Shown here piece after piece: positions 18,701 to 28,700 of a stretch of 64,000 nucleotides of DNA. The stretch's first letter is position 1. The number at the start of each line of letters is the position of its first letter. Location of the stretch: the NCBI GenBank assembly GCA_042091695.1, contig JBELHA010000003.1:17047-81046 (forward strand). Direction: 5' to 3'. The notes under the pieces are model-generated. The model was given only the letters and a program-made list of their open reading frames with translations. It was not told where the DNA came from and did not search any database. Made by a program: the position numbers and the translations under genes. The stretch comes from Flavicella sp042091695 (GTDB taxonomy: Bacteria; Bacteroidota; Bacteroidia; Flavobacteriales; Flavobacteriaceae).

Positions 18701-20204
18701 GATGTATAGATGCTTTAAAGTCAAATTGATGTGTTTTGGAAGAAAAGTCAGCCAAGCCCATAAAATCAAGATGTAAATTGGACTCTTTAACGTGCAAATT
18801 TCCATTGAACAACTTGTCCATAAGTACACCGTTCACTTCGATATTGGAATAGGTATAATTTTTAAAAACTTGTTTTGTAATCACACCTTCCAATGAGGTA
18901 CTTATCTTTTTTAACTTAAAACCCTTACCATTGACATAGCCTTCAAATGACATAGGTCCAAAATCAGTATTTGCCGTCAGACTTCCTATTTCTAAATCAG
19001 TTATTCCTATTGCTCCTTCGTATGCTATTTCTTGTTCTGTATCTAAATTGGAAAATCCTACATCTAGTGTAGCACTCCCAATACCAGATTCGATTTTAAA
19101 TTGCTCCAGTTGTAATTTTTGGGGTGAAAGTGATGTGCTACCTTTTACGATAAACTGTCCAAAATCATCGAGATATGCAGGAAGTCTTTTACCCAACACA
19201 TTTGGAAATAATGATCTTAGATGGGCACTATTTGTTTTTAATTGCTCAGTAGTTCCTGTAATCTTATAATCCAAAAGTGTGCTGTGTACATTTGTCAAAT
19301 GATAGTTTCCTTCAACCAAAAGTGCATCATCTTTAGAGAGTTTGAAATCTAGTAATCTGAAATTAGCCATTTTCCCTTTGAAATCTGAAGAAAAAACAAA
19401 GCTATCAGAGCCAGAAAACTGATTGTAAAACTTTTGCAGGTCTTTCAAAGAAACAGAACTCTTTTCAAAATGAGCCTCAATCTGTACTTTTTCATTGAAT
19501 TTTTTTAAATCTTCCAACTGATACAAAAACTCCATATCAAAATAAAGTGCAGAGTGAGCTGTATGCAATTGTGAATTCAAAAACTGCATTCTAGTGGGCG
19601 TATAAGAAAAATTAGATGTCAAATTTGTGACTTCTACACCGAAGTTATCAACAAAACTGAATTCTTTGATTCCTGTAGAAATATTTGGCCCCTTTAATTT
19701 GATTCCTGTAAAATAGCCACTCAAAGAAGAGTAAGTACCTAGTAATGGTTTTGAAATTCTATTTTCATTGGTAACTATAAGATCTATTTCATGTAAAAAA
19801 ACAGAAGAAGAATACATTTCAAAACTATTTTTTTTCTCTTTATTTTCTTTTTTCAATTTGTTAGAGAAAACTGTAAAATTATCCCTTTGTTCTCCTTTAT
19901 AGGTTTTGATATTAAAAACACCATCAGTAATAGCAGTAGGCCCCAATTCTAATTGCTTGTTGAGAAGCTTTGGAAAGTACAGCACTTGTGATTCTATAAT
20001 TGCAACTGAAATCAAGGTATCCTTGTGGTGGTCTTTGATAAGAATCTCTTCTAAAACAAGGGTTCCATCCAACTCTAAGGATATCGAAGAGATGTCTATA
20101 TCCACCTCAAAATGAGTTTTCATATAGTCCGACAAGCGTTCTCCAAGGGATGTTTGTACAGAAGGCTGCATTAAGGCAGTCGCAGTAACAAGGAAAATTA
20201 GCAC
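15792..20204 (-). CDS. TamB/DUF490 domain translocation-assembly protein
   Basis: 1,470 residues from an in-frame GTG. The chain is a long repetitive beta structure with recurring short strands, and a TamB C-terminal domain (about 1,050-1,440, with YRIEKGIYNFIYGG and GKFNMYGD). TamB-like proteins form a hydrophobic beta-taco groove bridging the inner and outer membranes, implicated in phospholipid transport and outer-membrane protein assembly. The GTG start cuts through the signal-anchor helix. The frame stays open 24 more codons upstream (to 20276), encoding a basic then hydrophobic stretch without any ATG, GTG or TTG. The real start may be a rare codon in that stretch. It is divergent from tsaD. 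Confidence 0.88.
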   Translation of the reverse strand: MLIFLVTATALMQPSVQTSLGERLSDYMKTHFEVDIDISSISLELDGTLVLEEILIKDHHKDTLISVAIIESQVLYFPKLLNKQLELGPTAITDGVFNIKTYKGEQRDNFTVFSNKLKKENKEKKNSFEMYSSSVFLHEIDLIVTNENRISKPLLGTYSSLSGYFTGIKLKGPNISTGIKEFSFVDNFGVEVTNLTSNFSYTPTRMQFLNSQLHTAHSALYFDMEFLYQLEDLKKFNEKVQIEAHFEKSSVSLKDLQKFYNQFSGSDSFVFSSDFKGKMANFRLLDFKLSKDDALLVEGNYHLTNVHSTLLDYKITGTTEQLKTNSAHLRSLFPNVLGKRLPAYLDDFGQFIVKGSTSLSPQKLQLEQFKIESGIGSATLDVGFSNLDTEQEIAYEGAIGITDLEIGSLTANTDFGPMSFEGYVNGKGFKLKKISTSLEGVITKQVFKNYTYSNIEVNGVLMDKLFNGNLHVKESNLHLDFMGLADFSSKTHQFDFKASIHHADLYALNLLKRDSIATLKGILDIDLSGNTIDDIKGQASFKEFAYKDSFDTYRFDSFSLSSKDENGVKIIDVVSNDLIKGRIQGRFRLTEIDELIQNAMGSMLTNYQEYPVTEKQYFDFDFEIYNPIVDVVFPKLHLSSSAFLKGKVIEENNEVKMLFKTEQVRFKKTLIDSVHLQIDNKNPALNTNFKIKKINMPNYVLNDINIYNKTLNDTLFFRSDFTGGTQKTERFGLSFYYTIDASNKSVIGIQKSKILLKDTPWFLNPDDDKKNKLVFDLQQNKFEFDAFKFNSGEQQIAFTGALKDTSYKDLKLNFKKVNLAEVLPKIDSLSLGGELNGNLHFFQEKGVYNPLGHLSISDLSINNALQGDVEMQVLAEDSYQKYSVDLRLINDALKSLDATGYVNLNLTKPTLDLKVALKAFQLNAFSPLGKNTLSKIRGLADGDFTLSGPIANPYMDGNLELTNSGFKFPYLNIDYSLDNSTNVKLKGQSFIFEEVHLKDVAYDTKGELSGFIRHNAFKDWEMDLDLSSERLLVLDTEDGENVPYYGKGFIKGKANFVGPTNDLTINVKATTLSGTKFVIPLSDIKAVSNSKLVHFKSVAKENSQKNLFDKELLIEKIQGVSLNFDLDVTTDAVAEVVIDRTSGSSLKGRGTSNLLIEIDTKGKFNMYGDYRIEKGIYNFIYGGIINKPFVVKKGGMISWDGDPMNANLDVQAVHSVKANPKILLNDLNTNRKIGVDLITDIDGTLFNSSESFSIEIPNSSSTVANELAFVLNENDENTTLRQFFSLLIAKSFFNEDNLASNGNAAITGTTSEIISSAISDIFNEDDDRIRIDLGYTSGEKNDVETLNIDDQVDISMKTQINDRILIDGNLGVPVGDKTQASIIGEVKVEFLVDDQGNLRYTVFSRQNEIQYSEEEEGYTQGVGLEYQIDFENLKEMFSKLGFKRKKRKKLSEFKEEEFENDLILVVPSIL

Positions 20205-20255
20205 TAGGAGTGCTAAAAAATTGACGAGTATTTTTCTAAATCGTATGATATGCTG

Positions 20256-20263
20256 TAACTTTG
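20256..20263 (+). promoter_or_regulatory. -7 box of tsaD promoter
   Basis: TAACTTTG is an exact TAnnTTTG match, placing the transcript start near 20268 and giving a leader of about 38 nt. No good -33 TTG is seen at 17-23 bp. Confidence 0.5.
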
Positions 20264-20305
20264 CCTTTTTATATCAAATAAGATGCCGAATTTATTATAA
20301 ATCCA

Positions 20306-21340
20306 ATGGAAAAACCTATTTATATTCTCGCTATTGAATCTTCTTGTGACGACACTAGTGCTGCTGTACTATGTAACGACAAAATACTGTCAAATTGTGT
20401 AGCCAATCAAAAAATTCACGCAGAATATGGAGGTGTTGTTCCAGAACTTGCTTCACGTGCACACCAACAAAATATTGTTCCTGTTGTACAACAAGCTATT
20501 CGCAAAGCAAATATCGATAAAAAAGATGTAACAGCCATAGCTTTTACGCGCGGACCAGGATTGATGGGTTCCTTATTAGTAGGGACTTCATTTGCCAAGT
20601 CTCTTGCCTTATCTCTAGGGATTCCTTTGCTAGATATAAATCATATGCAAGGCCATGTATTGGCACATTTTATAGATGAAGAAGGTTGTGAGAAGCCTCC
20701 TTTTCCTTTTTTGTGTTTGACCATTAGTGGTGGGCATACTCAAATTGTTAGAGTAGACAATTATTTTGACATGACAGTCTTAGGAGAAACCATAGACGAT
20801 GCAGTTGGAGAAGCTTTTGATAAGGCTGCTAAAATTCTACATTTACCCTATCCAGGAGGTCCCTTGATTGACAAATATGCAAAAGAAGGAAATCCAAAAG
20901 CATATCGTTTTACAAAACCTAGAGTTGCTCCGATGGATTTTAGCTTTAGTGGATTGAAGACCGCTTTTTTATACTTTATCCAAAAAGAAGAGAAGACGAA
21001 TCCTAACTTTATTGCAGAAAACTTAAACGATATTTGTGCATCCATACAAGATACGATTGTAAATATACTGATGGAAAAACTCAAAAATGCGGTCAAAGAG
21101 ACAGGAATCAAGCACATTGCAATCGCAGGAGGAGTATCTGCTAATTCACAAATTAGAGCCACGCTTAAAGAAGCGGAAAACAAGTTCAAATGGACTACTT
21201 ATATCCCTAAGTTCGAGTATACGACAGACAATGCAGGGATGATTGCTATTGCGGGCTATTACAAATACCTAGAAAAGGACTTCAGTAGTTCAGAAATCTC
21301 TGCAAACCCTCGCTTAAAAGTGGATGCAAAAGATAGTTGA
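20306..21340 (+). CDS. tsaD: tRNA N6-adenosine threonylcarbamoyltransferase
   Basis: 344 residues, the normal size. It opens with ILAIESSCDDTSAAVL; the metal-binding histidine pair is in NHMQGHVLAH; SGGHTQIV, PGGPLIDKYA, FSFSGLKTA and AIAGGVSANSQIR follow. It transfers the threonylcarbamoyl group from its adenylate onto A37 of ANN-decoding tRNAs, with TsaB and TsaE. The enzyme making that adenylate is probably the TsaC/Sua5 protein at 61709-62329. Converges with gldA with no spacer between stops. Confidence 0.97.
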   Translation: MEKPIYILAIESSCDDTSAAVLCNDKILSNCVANQKIHAEYGGVVPELASRAHQQNIVPVVQQAIRKANIDKKDVTAIAFTRGPGLMGSLLVGTSFAKSLALSLGIPLLDINHMQGHVLAHFIDEEGCEKPPFPFLCLTISGGHTQIVRVDNYFDMTVLGETIDDAVGEAFDKAAKILHLPYPGGPLIDKYAKEGNPKAYRFTKPRVAPMDFSFSGLKTAFLYFIQKEEKTNPNFIAENLNDICASIQDTIVNILMEKLKNAVKETGIKHIAIAGGVSANSQIRATLKEAENKFKWTTYIPKFEYTTDNAGMIAIAGYYKYLEKDFSSSEISANPRLKVDAKDS

Positions 21341-22234
21341 TTAGCGTGTAAGTTCGTGAAACAAGCTTTCCAAATTTTTATTCTTGGTATTTAACTGCAG
21401 TATTTTAAGCCCATTTTGGGTAGCAAAATCAAAAACAACAGCGCGCATATCTTCTTGTGTGTCGAAAGTTAACTCCCAATTAGTACCTCCAATATTTACC
21501 AAGGCATGCAAATTAGGGATGGCCTCAAAAAAACGTTTCTCAATTTGATAGTCAAAAGAAACAGCTATTATTTGTTGTTGTTGTGCCTTGAGTACTGATA
21601 ATTGTTCATCTGCAACAATTTCTCCCTTCTTTATTACCAAAACTCGGTTACAAACTGCTTCTACTTCTTGAAGAATATGAGTAGAAAAAAGAATAATCTT
21701 ATCCTTTCCAATCTCACGTATCAAGGCGCGTATTTCCAACAATTGATTAGGGTCTAATCCCGTAGTTGGCTCATCCAGAATCAGTACGTCTGGATTGTGA
21801 ATCAAAGCTGCTGCTAGGCCAACTCTTTGTTGGTATCCTTTTGAGAGTTGCTGGATGGTTTTATGAGCTTCAGGCTGTAAGCCCACTTTTTCAATAGCTT
21901 CTTGAACTTTTCCATTGGATAGCTTGTGAATGTCTGCGATAAACGCGAGGTATTCACGGACGTACATAGTGGCATACAAGGGGTTGTGTTCAGGTAAATA
22001 ACCAATCGTACTTTGTACTTTTATGGGATTGTCAGTTACGGATATCCCATTTACGTGAACAGTACCTTCAGAGGGTAGTATATAACCCGTCAAAATCTTC
22101 ATCAGTGTGGATTTACCTGCTCCATTGGGGCCTAAAAACCCTACTATTTCTCCTTTATTGATTTCAAAAGAAATAGCATGCAATGCCTTTTGATCTTTGT
22201 AATATTTTGAAACGGCGGTAATTTTGACAGACAT
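21341..22234 (-). CDS. gldA: Gliding motility ABC transporter ATP-binding protein GldA
   Basis: 297 residues: Walker A GPNGAGKST, signature LSKGYQQRVGLA (an LSKGYQQR form typical of GldA and NatA-like proteins), Walker B VLILDEPTTGLD, H-loop STH. Length and sequence fit GldA, which with the permease GldF and the accessory GldG forms an ABC transporter linked to gliding in Flavobacterium johnsoniae. gldF and gldG are not in this window; in many flavobacteria they also lie apart. The substrate is unknown. A perfect minus-strand -7 box lies 17-24 bp upstream of the ATG. Confidence 0.9.
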   Translation of the reverse strand: MSVKITAVSKYYKDQKALHAISFEINKGEIVGFLGPNGAGKSTLMKILTGYILPSEGTVHVNGISVTDNPIKVQSTIGYLPEHNPLYATMYVREYLAFIADIHKLSNGKVQEAIEKVGLQPEAHKTIQQLSKGYQQRVGLAAALIHNPDVLILDEPTTGLDPNQLLEIRALIREIGKDKIILFSTHILQEVEAVCNRVLVIKKGEIVADEQLSVLKAQQQQIIAVSFDYQIEKRFFEAIPNLHALVNIGGTNWELTFDTQEDMRAVVFDFATQNGLKILQLNTKNKNLESLFHELTR

Positions 22235-22250
22235 GGTAAGTGCTTTGTCA

Positions 22251-22258
22251 CAAAAATA
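22251..22258 (-). promoter_or_regulatory. -7 box of gldA promoter
   Basis: On the minus strand this reads TATTTTTG, an exact TAnnTTTG match. The implied leader is about 12 nt. The -33 element is not clear. Confidence 0.42.
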
Positions 22259-22308
22259 ACATAAAATGGCTAAGATTCTAAAAGAACTATAAGTAAATTA
22301 GAGGCAGG

Positions 22309-22338
22309 TTGAATACTCATTTATTTTTCAGACCTTTG
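22309..22338 (+). promoter_or_regulatory. lipB promoter
   Basis: TTG at 22309-22311, a 19-bp spacer and GACCTTTG at 22331-22338 (one mismatch from TAnnTTTG). Leader of about 62 nt before the lipB ATG. Confidence 0.45.
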
Positions 22339-22405
22339 TAACACAGAAAAAATCATTCCCTAAAACAGGAGATGCATTTTAAAGTAGCACACACACAACA
22401 TCCCT

Positions 22406-23107
22406 ATGAATAAAAAAGTAGTTGTACAGGATTTAGGCGAAATAGAATACAAAGATGCTTGGGACAAACAGGTGGCTATTTTTGATACAATCGTCGGTCA
22501 AAAAATGAAAAACCGTTCAGAAAACTCTAAAGAAGCAACGCCCAACCACCTACTTTTTGTTACGCACCCTCATGTGTATACACTTGGGAAAAGTGGAAAC
22601 TTAGACAATTTACTATTGAACGAAAAACAACTTGAAGCAAAGGGGATTACTTTTTACAAAAGCAATCGAGGGGGGGATATCACCTATCATGGACCTGGAC
22701 AAGTTGTTGGCTATCCTATATTTGACTTAGAAAACTTTTTTACTGACATTCACAAATACCTTCGTTTTTTAGAAGAAGCAATCATCTTGACTCTCAAAGA
22801 ATATGGTTTGGAAGCCGGAAGAAGCGATGGAGAAACTGGAGTTTGGTTTGACAGTGGGACACCCTTTGCAAGAAAAATATGCGCCTTAGGAGTACGTTGT
22901 AGTCGCTGGGTCAGCATGCATGGTTTTGCCCTTAATGTAAATGCAAACCTTGGTTATTTTGACCATATAATTCCTTGTGGTATCAAAGGAAAAGCTGTCA
23001 CTTCTATGGAAGCAGAGCTAGGGGAAAAAGTAAGTGAAGAAGAAGTCAAGGGAAAAATTTTAAAACACCTACAACATTTGTTCGGCTTTGAAGTTCTCAA
23101 TGCTTAA
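22406..23107 (+). CDS. lipB: Lipoyl(octanoyl) transferase
   Basis: 233 residues. Key motifs are YTLGKSGN, the signature RGGDITYHGPGQVVGYPI, the catalytic lysine in ARKICALGVR, and the catalytic cysteine in IIPCGIKGKAVTSM. LipB moves octanoate from acyl carrier protein to the lipoyl domains of 2-oxoacid dehydrogenases, the first step of lipoate attachment. It has its own candidate promoter and converges with the KAS III gene. Confidence 0.96.
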   Translation: MNKKVVVQDLGEIEYKDAWDKQVAIFDTIVGQKMKNRSENSKEATPNHLLFVTHPHVYTLGKSGNLDNLLLNEKQLEAKGITFYKSNRGGDITYHGPGQVVGYPIFDLENFFTDIHKYLRFLEEAIILTLKEYGLEAGRSDGETGVWFDSGTPFARKICALGVRCSRWVSMHGFALNVNANLGYFDHIIPCGIKGKAVTSMEAELGEKVSEEEVKGKILKHLQHLFGFEVLNA

Positions 23108-23127
23108 GAAGAAAGTTTGTAAGGAAT

Positions 23128-24198
23128 TTAAAATTTATACACCATCGCGTTGATATTCATCCCTGCTCCTACTGATGCAAACAATACTACTGCTCCTTTT
23201 TCAATGGTATGAGGTGGTAATTCGTTATTTTGAATCAAATCCAACAGTGTTGGGATAGTTGCCACTGAGCTATTTCCTAATTTTTCTATACACATAGGCA
23301 TACAATCGGGTGGCATCTCCATATCATAAAGGCTGTAAAACCTTTTTACTATGGCTTCGTCCATCTTTTCATTGGCTTGATGTATCAATATCTTAGAAAG
23401 TTTCTCGATAGGAAATTCACTTTTATCCCAAGCAGATTTCATTGCATTAGATACATGAGTCAATGCAAATTCATAGATTTTCCTGCCCTGCATTTTTAAG
23501 TAATTACAATTCGAAGTCAGCGTTTTGTTGTAGGATTTACCAGAAAACAAATAATCCAATTCATTTTCAGAAAAAGTCTGTGCAGCATGACTAAGAACAC
23601 CAGTAATCTCAGTAGTATTTTTAGCTTGAAGTAGCGTAGCCCCCGCTCCATCAGCATAGATCATAGAGTCTCTATCAAAATCGTCTATAACACGAGAAAG
23701 TGTTTCAGTTCCGATTACAAGAATGGTTTTAGCCATACCCGATTTTATAAAAGAAGTTGCTTGCAACATTCCTTGCAACCACCCAGGACATCCAAAAACA
23801 ATGTCTAAAGCCACACAATTGGGGTTTTGAATACCCAATTTATGTTTTACTTTAGAAGCCAAACTAGGCAACATATCGCCTTGAATACTCCCTTTGGATA
23901 CATCTCCAAAATTATGTGCAAGTAAAATATAGTCTATCGTATCTTTGACAATAGTGGCTGCGTCTATTGCATTGTTTGCAGCAATAACCGCTAGATCAGA
24001 TGCATTTTGAGAATCCAATGCGTATCTGCGCTCTTTGATGCCTGTTATTTTTTCAAACTTTTGGATAATATTTGCAGTATTTCCCTTAAAAGGTGTACCA
24101 TCTTCCTGTAAAAATGAATGTCCTAAAAAAGCTTCATTTTTTACAACTACAGTTGGGATACAAGAACCGGTGCCAATAATTACTGATTTTATAGACAT
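23128..24198 (-). CDS. 3-oxoacyl-ACP synthase III (KAS III) family protein
   Basis: 356 residues with the thiolase fold. The nucleophile Cys137 sits in VFGCPGWLQGM, the histidine in LIHQANEKMDE, and the asparagine in LGNSSVATIPTLLD, so the Cys-His-Asn triad is complete. The context of the cysteine (FGCPGW) differs from the AC(A/S)G form of housekeeping FabH. It probably condenses an acyl-CoA with malonyl-ACP to start a fatty acid or another lipid. Last gene of a porU-porV-DUF5362-KAS III operon; that position hints at a lipid made for the envelope or for secreted-protein anchoring, but this is inference. Confidence 0.88.
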   Translation of the reverse strand: MSIKSVIIGTGSCIPTVVVKNEAFLGHSFLQEDGTPFKGNTANIIQKFEKITGIKERRYALDSQNASDLAVIAANNAIDAATIVKDTIDYILLAHNFGDVSKGSIQGDMLPSLASKVKHKLGIQNPNCVALDIVFGCPGWLQGMLQATSFIKSGMAKTILVIGTETLSRVIDDFDRDSMIYADGAGATLLQAKNTTEITGVLSHAAQTFSENELDYLFSGKSYNKTLTSNCNYLKMQGRKIYEFALTHVSNAMKSAWDKSEFPIEKLSKILIHQANEKMDEAIVKRFYSLYDMEMPPDCMPMCIEKLGNSSVATIPTLLDLIQNNELPPHTIEKGAVVLFASVGAGMNINAMVYKF

Positions 24199-24207
24199 CT
24201 TATTTTT

Positions 24208-24624
24208 TTAAAGAAAAAAGCTTAGCAGTGACATCATAAAGATAAAACCATATAGACTTAAAAGAACTAAAGTAAAAACACCTATAAATTTATAGTGAGA
24301 TTTCAGGTTTTGAATAGCTACTAAAAACGTAGTTTCATCATTATTATCAAGGGATGTTTTTATTTGCATCCCAAATTTGTACAAATAATTGACTGGAAAA
24401 AAATAAATGCCTGCCAATATAAAATATACCGTAGATAAAGTGGCACTTGGTATTTGTGCTAATTCTGATGCTCCCAATAATTTGATAAAGTAAGGAGTTG
24501 TAAAAGAAATCAACAGTAAAATACCAATCCCTACATAACCTACAATTCCCAAGAAGCGTGACCATTTTCCAATTTCTAGGAAATAAGCACTAAGCGTATC
24601 GTTTAGTTCTAGATTTTTTTTCAT
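24208..24624 (-). CDS. DUF5362-like small membrane protein
   Basis: 138 residues with four predicted hydrophobic segments (about 20-45, 58-80, and two in the last 45 residues), the first preceded by a polar N-terminus with many acidic residues. I associate it with the DUF5362 family from memory; function unknown. It begins 2 bp after the porV stop and ends 9 bp before the KAS III start, so it is translated from the same message. The tight spacing suggests it works with the secretion or lipid genes around it. Confidence 0.7.
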   Translation of the reverse strand: MKKNLELNDTLSAYFLEIGKWSRFLGIVGYVGIGILLLISFTTPYFIKLLGASELAQIPSATLSTVYFILAGIYFFPVNYLYKFGMQIKTSLDNNDETTFLVAIQNLKSHYKFIGVFTLVLLSLYGFIFMMSLLSFFL

Positions 24625-24626
24625 CC

Positions 24627-25778
24627 TTAAATATTTTCGAAAATATCTCCTAAATCAAATGTCAAAGAAAAACGCAGTGTTCTCGCCAATGGGTTGTTTA
24701 CATTCGAAGTATTGATTAGGTAAGAAAGGTCGATATTAATAGATTCAGCTTTTATACCAGCTCCAATAGTGGCATATTTACGATTCCCTTTGTTTTCGTG
24801 TTCTTTAAAGTATCCTGCTCGTAATGAAAAAGAATTGTTGTAAACGTACTCTGCTCCCATACCAAAAGTAAACTCTTGCATTTCCTCTTGAAAACCACCA
24901 GGTGCATCTCCAAAAGATTGGAACACTCCTTGCAACCATTCCACATCATCATCTTTCCCTGCAACAATTTCTCCATCAACACGTGTTGGTGGTGTAGGCA
25001 CCAATAGCTTTGAGGTTTCCAGAGTAACACCAAAAGTATTGTAATCGTCTACGATAAAATCGAACCCTCCTCCAAGACGTAAACGAGAAGGAATAAAGTT
25101 TTCACCACCCGAAGTGTATGATACTTTAGGTCCAAGGTTAGAAATATTAAAACCAGCACGCACACGTCCGTTGAAATTGCCGTAATTTTTTTCTTGTGAC
25201 TGGTAGTATCCAGAAATATCGACTCCTATTCCATTTATTGGTGAAATATCTAAATCTTGAGAGTTGATCGATAAATCAGAACGAATATAACGCAACGCAA
25301 CTCCCATTGAATAATTGTCGCTTAATTTTAAAGAATAAGAAACCGCAGCTGTAAATTCAGAAGGATTTTCGATTCCTAAATCTTGAGGCCCATCAGGACC
25401 ATTACTATCTCCATAAAGTTGAATCGTTCCTAAAGAAAACAATCTAATATTGGCTCCCCAAGCAGATCTTTCATCGATACGCTTGATCATTGAACCACCT
25501 CCTATAAACAATCCGTCGATTAAATCTTGCAACCATGGCGTATAATTGAAACCTGCTTTGTATTCGGAAGTACTAAAGGCCATCTTTGCACTATTGTGAT
25601 ATATAGAGCTAGCATCTGCACTGGTGGCAACACCAACGTCTCCCATACCGGCAGATCTTGCATCAGAATTTATCAATAGCAACGGTGCTACTGTTGAAAT
25701 AGAATTTTGTGCCTTAGAATTCTGTATAGCTAACAACGCAAGCAAGAGAAATATTCCTAATTTTAAATGACTGTTCAT
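24627..25778 (-). CDS. porV: Type IX secretion outer-membrane protein PorV
   Basis: 383 residues. A signal peptide (cleavage near SKAQN) is followed by TVAPLLLINSDARSAGMGDVGVATSADASSIYHN, here given in pieces: LLLINSDARSAGMGD and SADASSIYHNSAKMAF are characteristic of PorV/LptO. It is a FadL-like barrel that carries cargo proteins to the sortase PorU as part of the attachment complex. The chain ends in a barrel strand. porU lies immediately upstream (15 bp), so the pair is cotranscribed. Confidence 0.93.
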   Translation of the reverse strand: MNSHLKLGIFLLLALLAIQNSKAQNSISTVAPLLLINSDARSAGMGDVGVATSADASSIYHNSAKMAFSTSEYKAGFNYTPWLQDLIDGLFIGGGSMIKRIDERSAWGANIRLFSLGTIQLYGDSNGPDGPQDLGIENPSEFTAAVSYSLKLSDNYSMGVALRYIRSDLSINSQDLDISPINGIGVDISGYYQSQEKNYGNFNGRVRAGFNISNLGPKVSYTSGGENFIPSRLRLGGGFDFIVDDYNTFGVTLETSKLLVPTPPTRVDGEIVAGKDDDVEWLQGVFQSFGDAPGGFQEEMQEFTFGMGAEYVYNNSFSLRAGYFKEHENKGNRKYATIGAGIKAESINIDLSYLINTSNVNNPLARTLRFSLTFDLGDIFENI

Positions 25779-25793
25779 TTTAATTTTTTTTAT

Positions 25794-28700
25794 TTATTGA
25801 AGTATTACTAACTTTTCTATTTTTTCTGCAGAGATGCCTGTATCGGTGTTTGTGACAATCAAATTGTATACATATACTCCCTTTCCTATTTTCTGTCCAA
25901 ACTCATCTTTTCCATCCCAAGTTATAGAGCGTGATAAACCTCCTGTTGTTTGTACATTTTGATAGAGTGTTTTTACCAATTTTCCAGAAACTGTGTATAC
26001 AAATACTTTGACCTCTAATGGAGCATTGGGTTGGTTGTGATTGAACCAAAACTCAGTGTAATTGACAAAAGGGTTTGGATAATTCAACACATTTTCCAAT
26101 GAAAAACTATTCGACAGTACTACATTAAAAGATAACGTCGCTTCAGATGAATTATTATATGTATCCCAAGCTTTAATTTTTAATGTATGCGTACCCTCAG
26201 ATAAATCTCTTAATTTATAAGTGACATTCCCTTTTTGGTAATCGTTCACTTCTGACTCATAATAATTGTTTAGAGAAATAGGATTGGCTTCATCGCCATC
26301 TAAAACAGCCGTAATATTGTGACCAATTGAAGACAGTGATGTGTTGATTCCACTATCATCTGAAAACTGTGCAATTAAATTGGGAGAACCGTTAGTGATA
26401 CCCCCGTCTGAAAATGAAGTATCGTTTAAAAACATGGAAATCTGTGGCCCTGTTGAATCTTCAGGCGCATTCTCATCAACACCTCCAATGATTGTTTCTT
26501 TGTCTACACCTGCTTTACTATTTTTGTTAGCGTCTTTTGCATACATACTAATTTTAGCAGGGCCTAGGGCACTTTTTATATCTTTTGGCACTATAAATTC
26601 AAAATCAAATTTACCGTTTTCAACCAATACGTCACCTTTAAACACAATACTTTGTTGCAAATCATAAGTCATTACAAGTGGGTTTCCTTCGCTATCATTT
26701 AACCCGTCATTATTCAAAGTGTTTTTTTCAATTTCCTTATCGTAAATAGTACTCGTTAAAATCCCATTATAACTCGATATGATTGTACCATTCTTATCGG
26801 TAACCTCTCCTTCGATACGTATTTTACTCAAAGCTTTTAGTACATCTCTTTCAACAGAAACATCCTTGTTGTTTATTTTAGTAATTTTTATGTTTTCGGA
26901 AGGAATACCTAGTCGCATTGCCGGATCACCTAGATTAAATATAAAGAAACGCTGGCTTGAATAAGAGTTTACTGTATTTTTAGTAAGCATCAAAGCATCA
27001 GCTATAGAATTGTTCGTTCCACTTGTCTCTAATAAATTTGGCATTAGAAACTTGTTGAACTGTAAACCGTAATTAATAAATACAGAACGAGCCGTTGATA
27101 TTAAACTGGAAGAACCTCCATTTTTACTTAAAATCATTTCTTCACCAGCAGTGACACGTGTAGGATTGTCAAACTTTGAAAACTCACAAGTAACGGTTAT
27201 AAAAAGTGGTGATTTGTCAAAATTAACCCAAGACTTAATGTCAGGAATTCTTAATAAACCTTCAGATCCCAAACCAAGTTCTCCTCCATGTCCAAAATAA
27301 TCAATCACCAAAGTACCTGTTTCTACAGCATTTGAAAGGGCAATGTTTAAGTCAGGATAACTTGCTGTTGAATTGGTGTATTTTTTCTTAAATGAATCTG
27401 CATATAATTTGTTTATATTGAATTGAGGGAAATCATTTTTAATTCCATCTGCAATAGCCTCCATATCGGTCTGAAAAACAAATTCAGATTCATTGTAAAA
27501 GTCATCTGTAAAGAGACACAAGTTGTTTCTCCAATCTCCCAAGGACGCCTCTGAATAATAGTTTAATATTTTATCAACAACATTCTTAGCTTCTTGGTTA
27601 TTAGAAACTAAAATTCTCCCAGTAGCAACATCTTGTTTGTCATTGGAAGATAAATTACCTTCATTTTCATCCATAATACCGTAGTAGTCGTCTGTTGCAT
27701 ACGAATATGCATCACTCACACTGTTAAAAGACTGAAAAGTTGGTATTATATTGTTATTATTCAGCAATCTATCTTTATAGTCATAGGTTGCATCGCCAAA
27801 AAGACAAACGTATTTTATTTTTGTGTCCTCTGAACTAGCGTTGTCATAAAGGTGTTTTACAAAATCTCTAATAGCGGTAATATCTGGAGAACCCGAACCG
27901 AATTCATTGTATATCTGATCCAAAATAACCACGCGAGAATTCAAATTAGAGTTCGCTTGATGATAGTCAACCAAACGCTGTGCTTGACCTACCATATCTT
28001 TTCTGGCAATTACGACATACTCAATATCATGTAATGCGTGTAAGTTTTGATTTTCAATAGGGTTTTGAGAAACAATTTCAGGAACGTATAAATCGTTTGT
28101 ATTGACTACAACATACTCTGATAAGGTACCAGAAACTTCTTTGAAAGTGAAGCTATTTGAATCCGAAGAAGCATTGCTTATCAGTTTGGGTTGAGAGGGG
28201 CTTGTCACATCCCACACCATATCAATAGCACTTTTGTTGTCTATTTGATATTCTAAAACTTGTCCACTTAAAGATGATGAGAAATTTCGAAAGGAAAATT
28301 GATTTCCGTCAGCTATTAAAAGTTTATCGCCAATAATCTCAATATAATCTAAGTAAGCTTCTGCAGAGGGAACACCATTATTATTGTAAGATATATTCAA
28401 TGCTATAGCATCGCTTGTAAGGTTTGCCTCTATAAAATTGTCAGATTCATCTGCTTTTTTATGAATGGCTGGATTTGCTGCACTATAAAACAGGGAAAAA
28501 TCATTACTCGCATTGTCGTTTATAGAGACAGACATCGAGGAAGACTTTGATGAATTTGCAATTCCACGAACAACAACCTTTACAGGCTTTGAAGTATCTA
28601 GGTTTTTAAAATCAAAATTATATGTTTTTGAATTAGTCAATGAAAAAGAGTCTCCAAACCATTGTTGTCCAATTCCGAATAAATTATAGCTATCTTCTTC

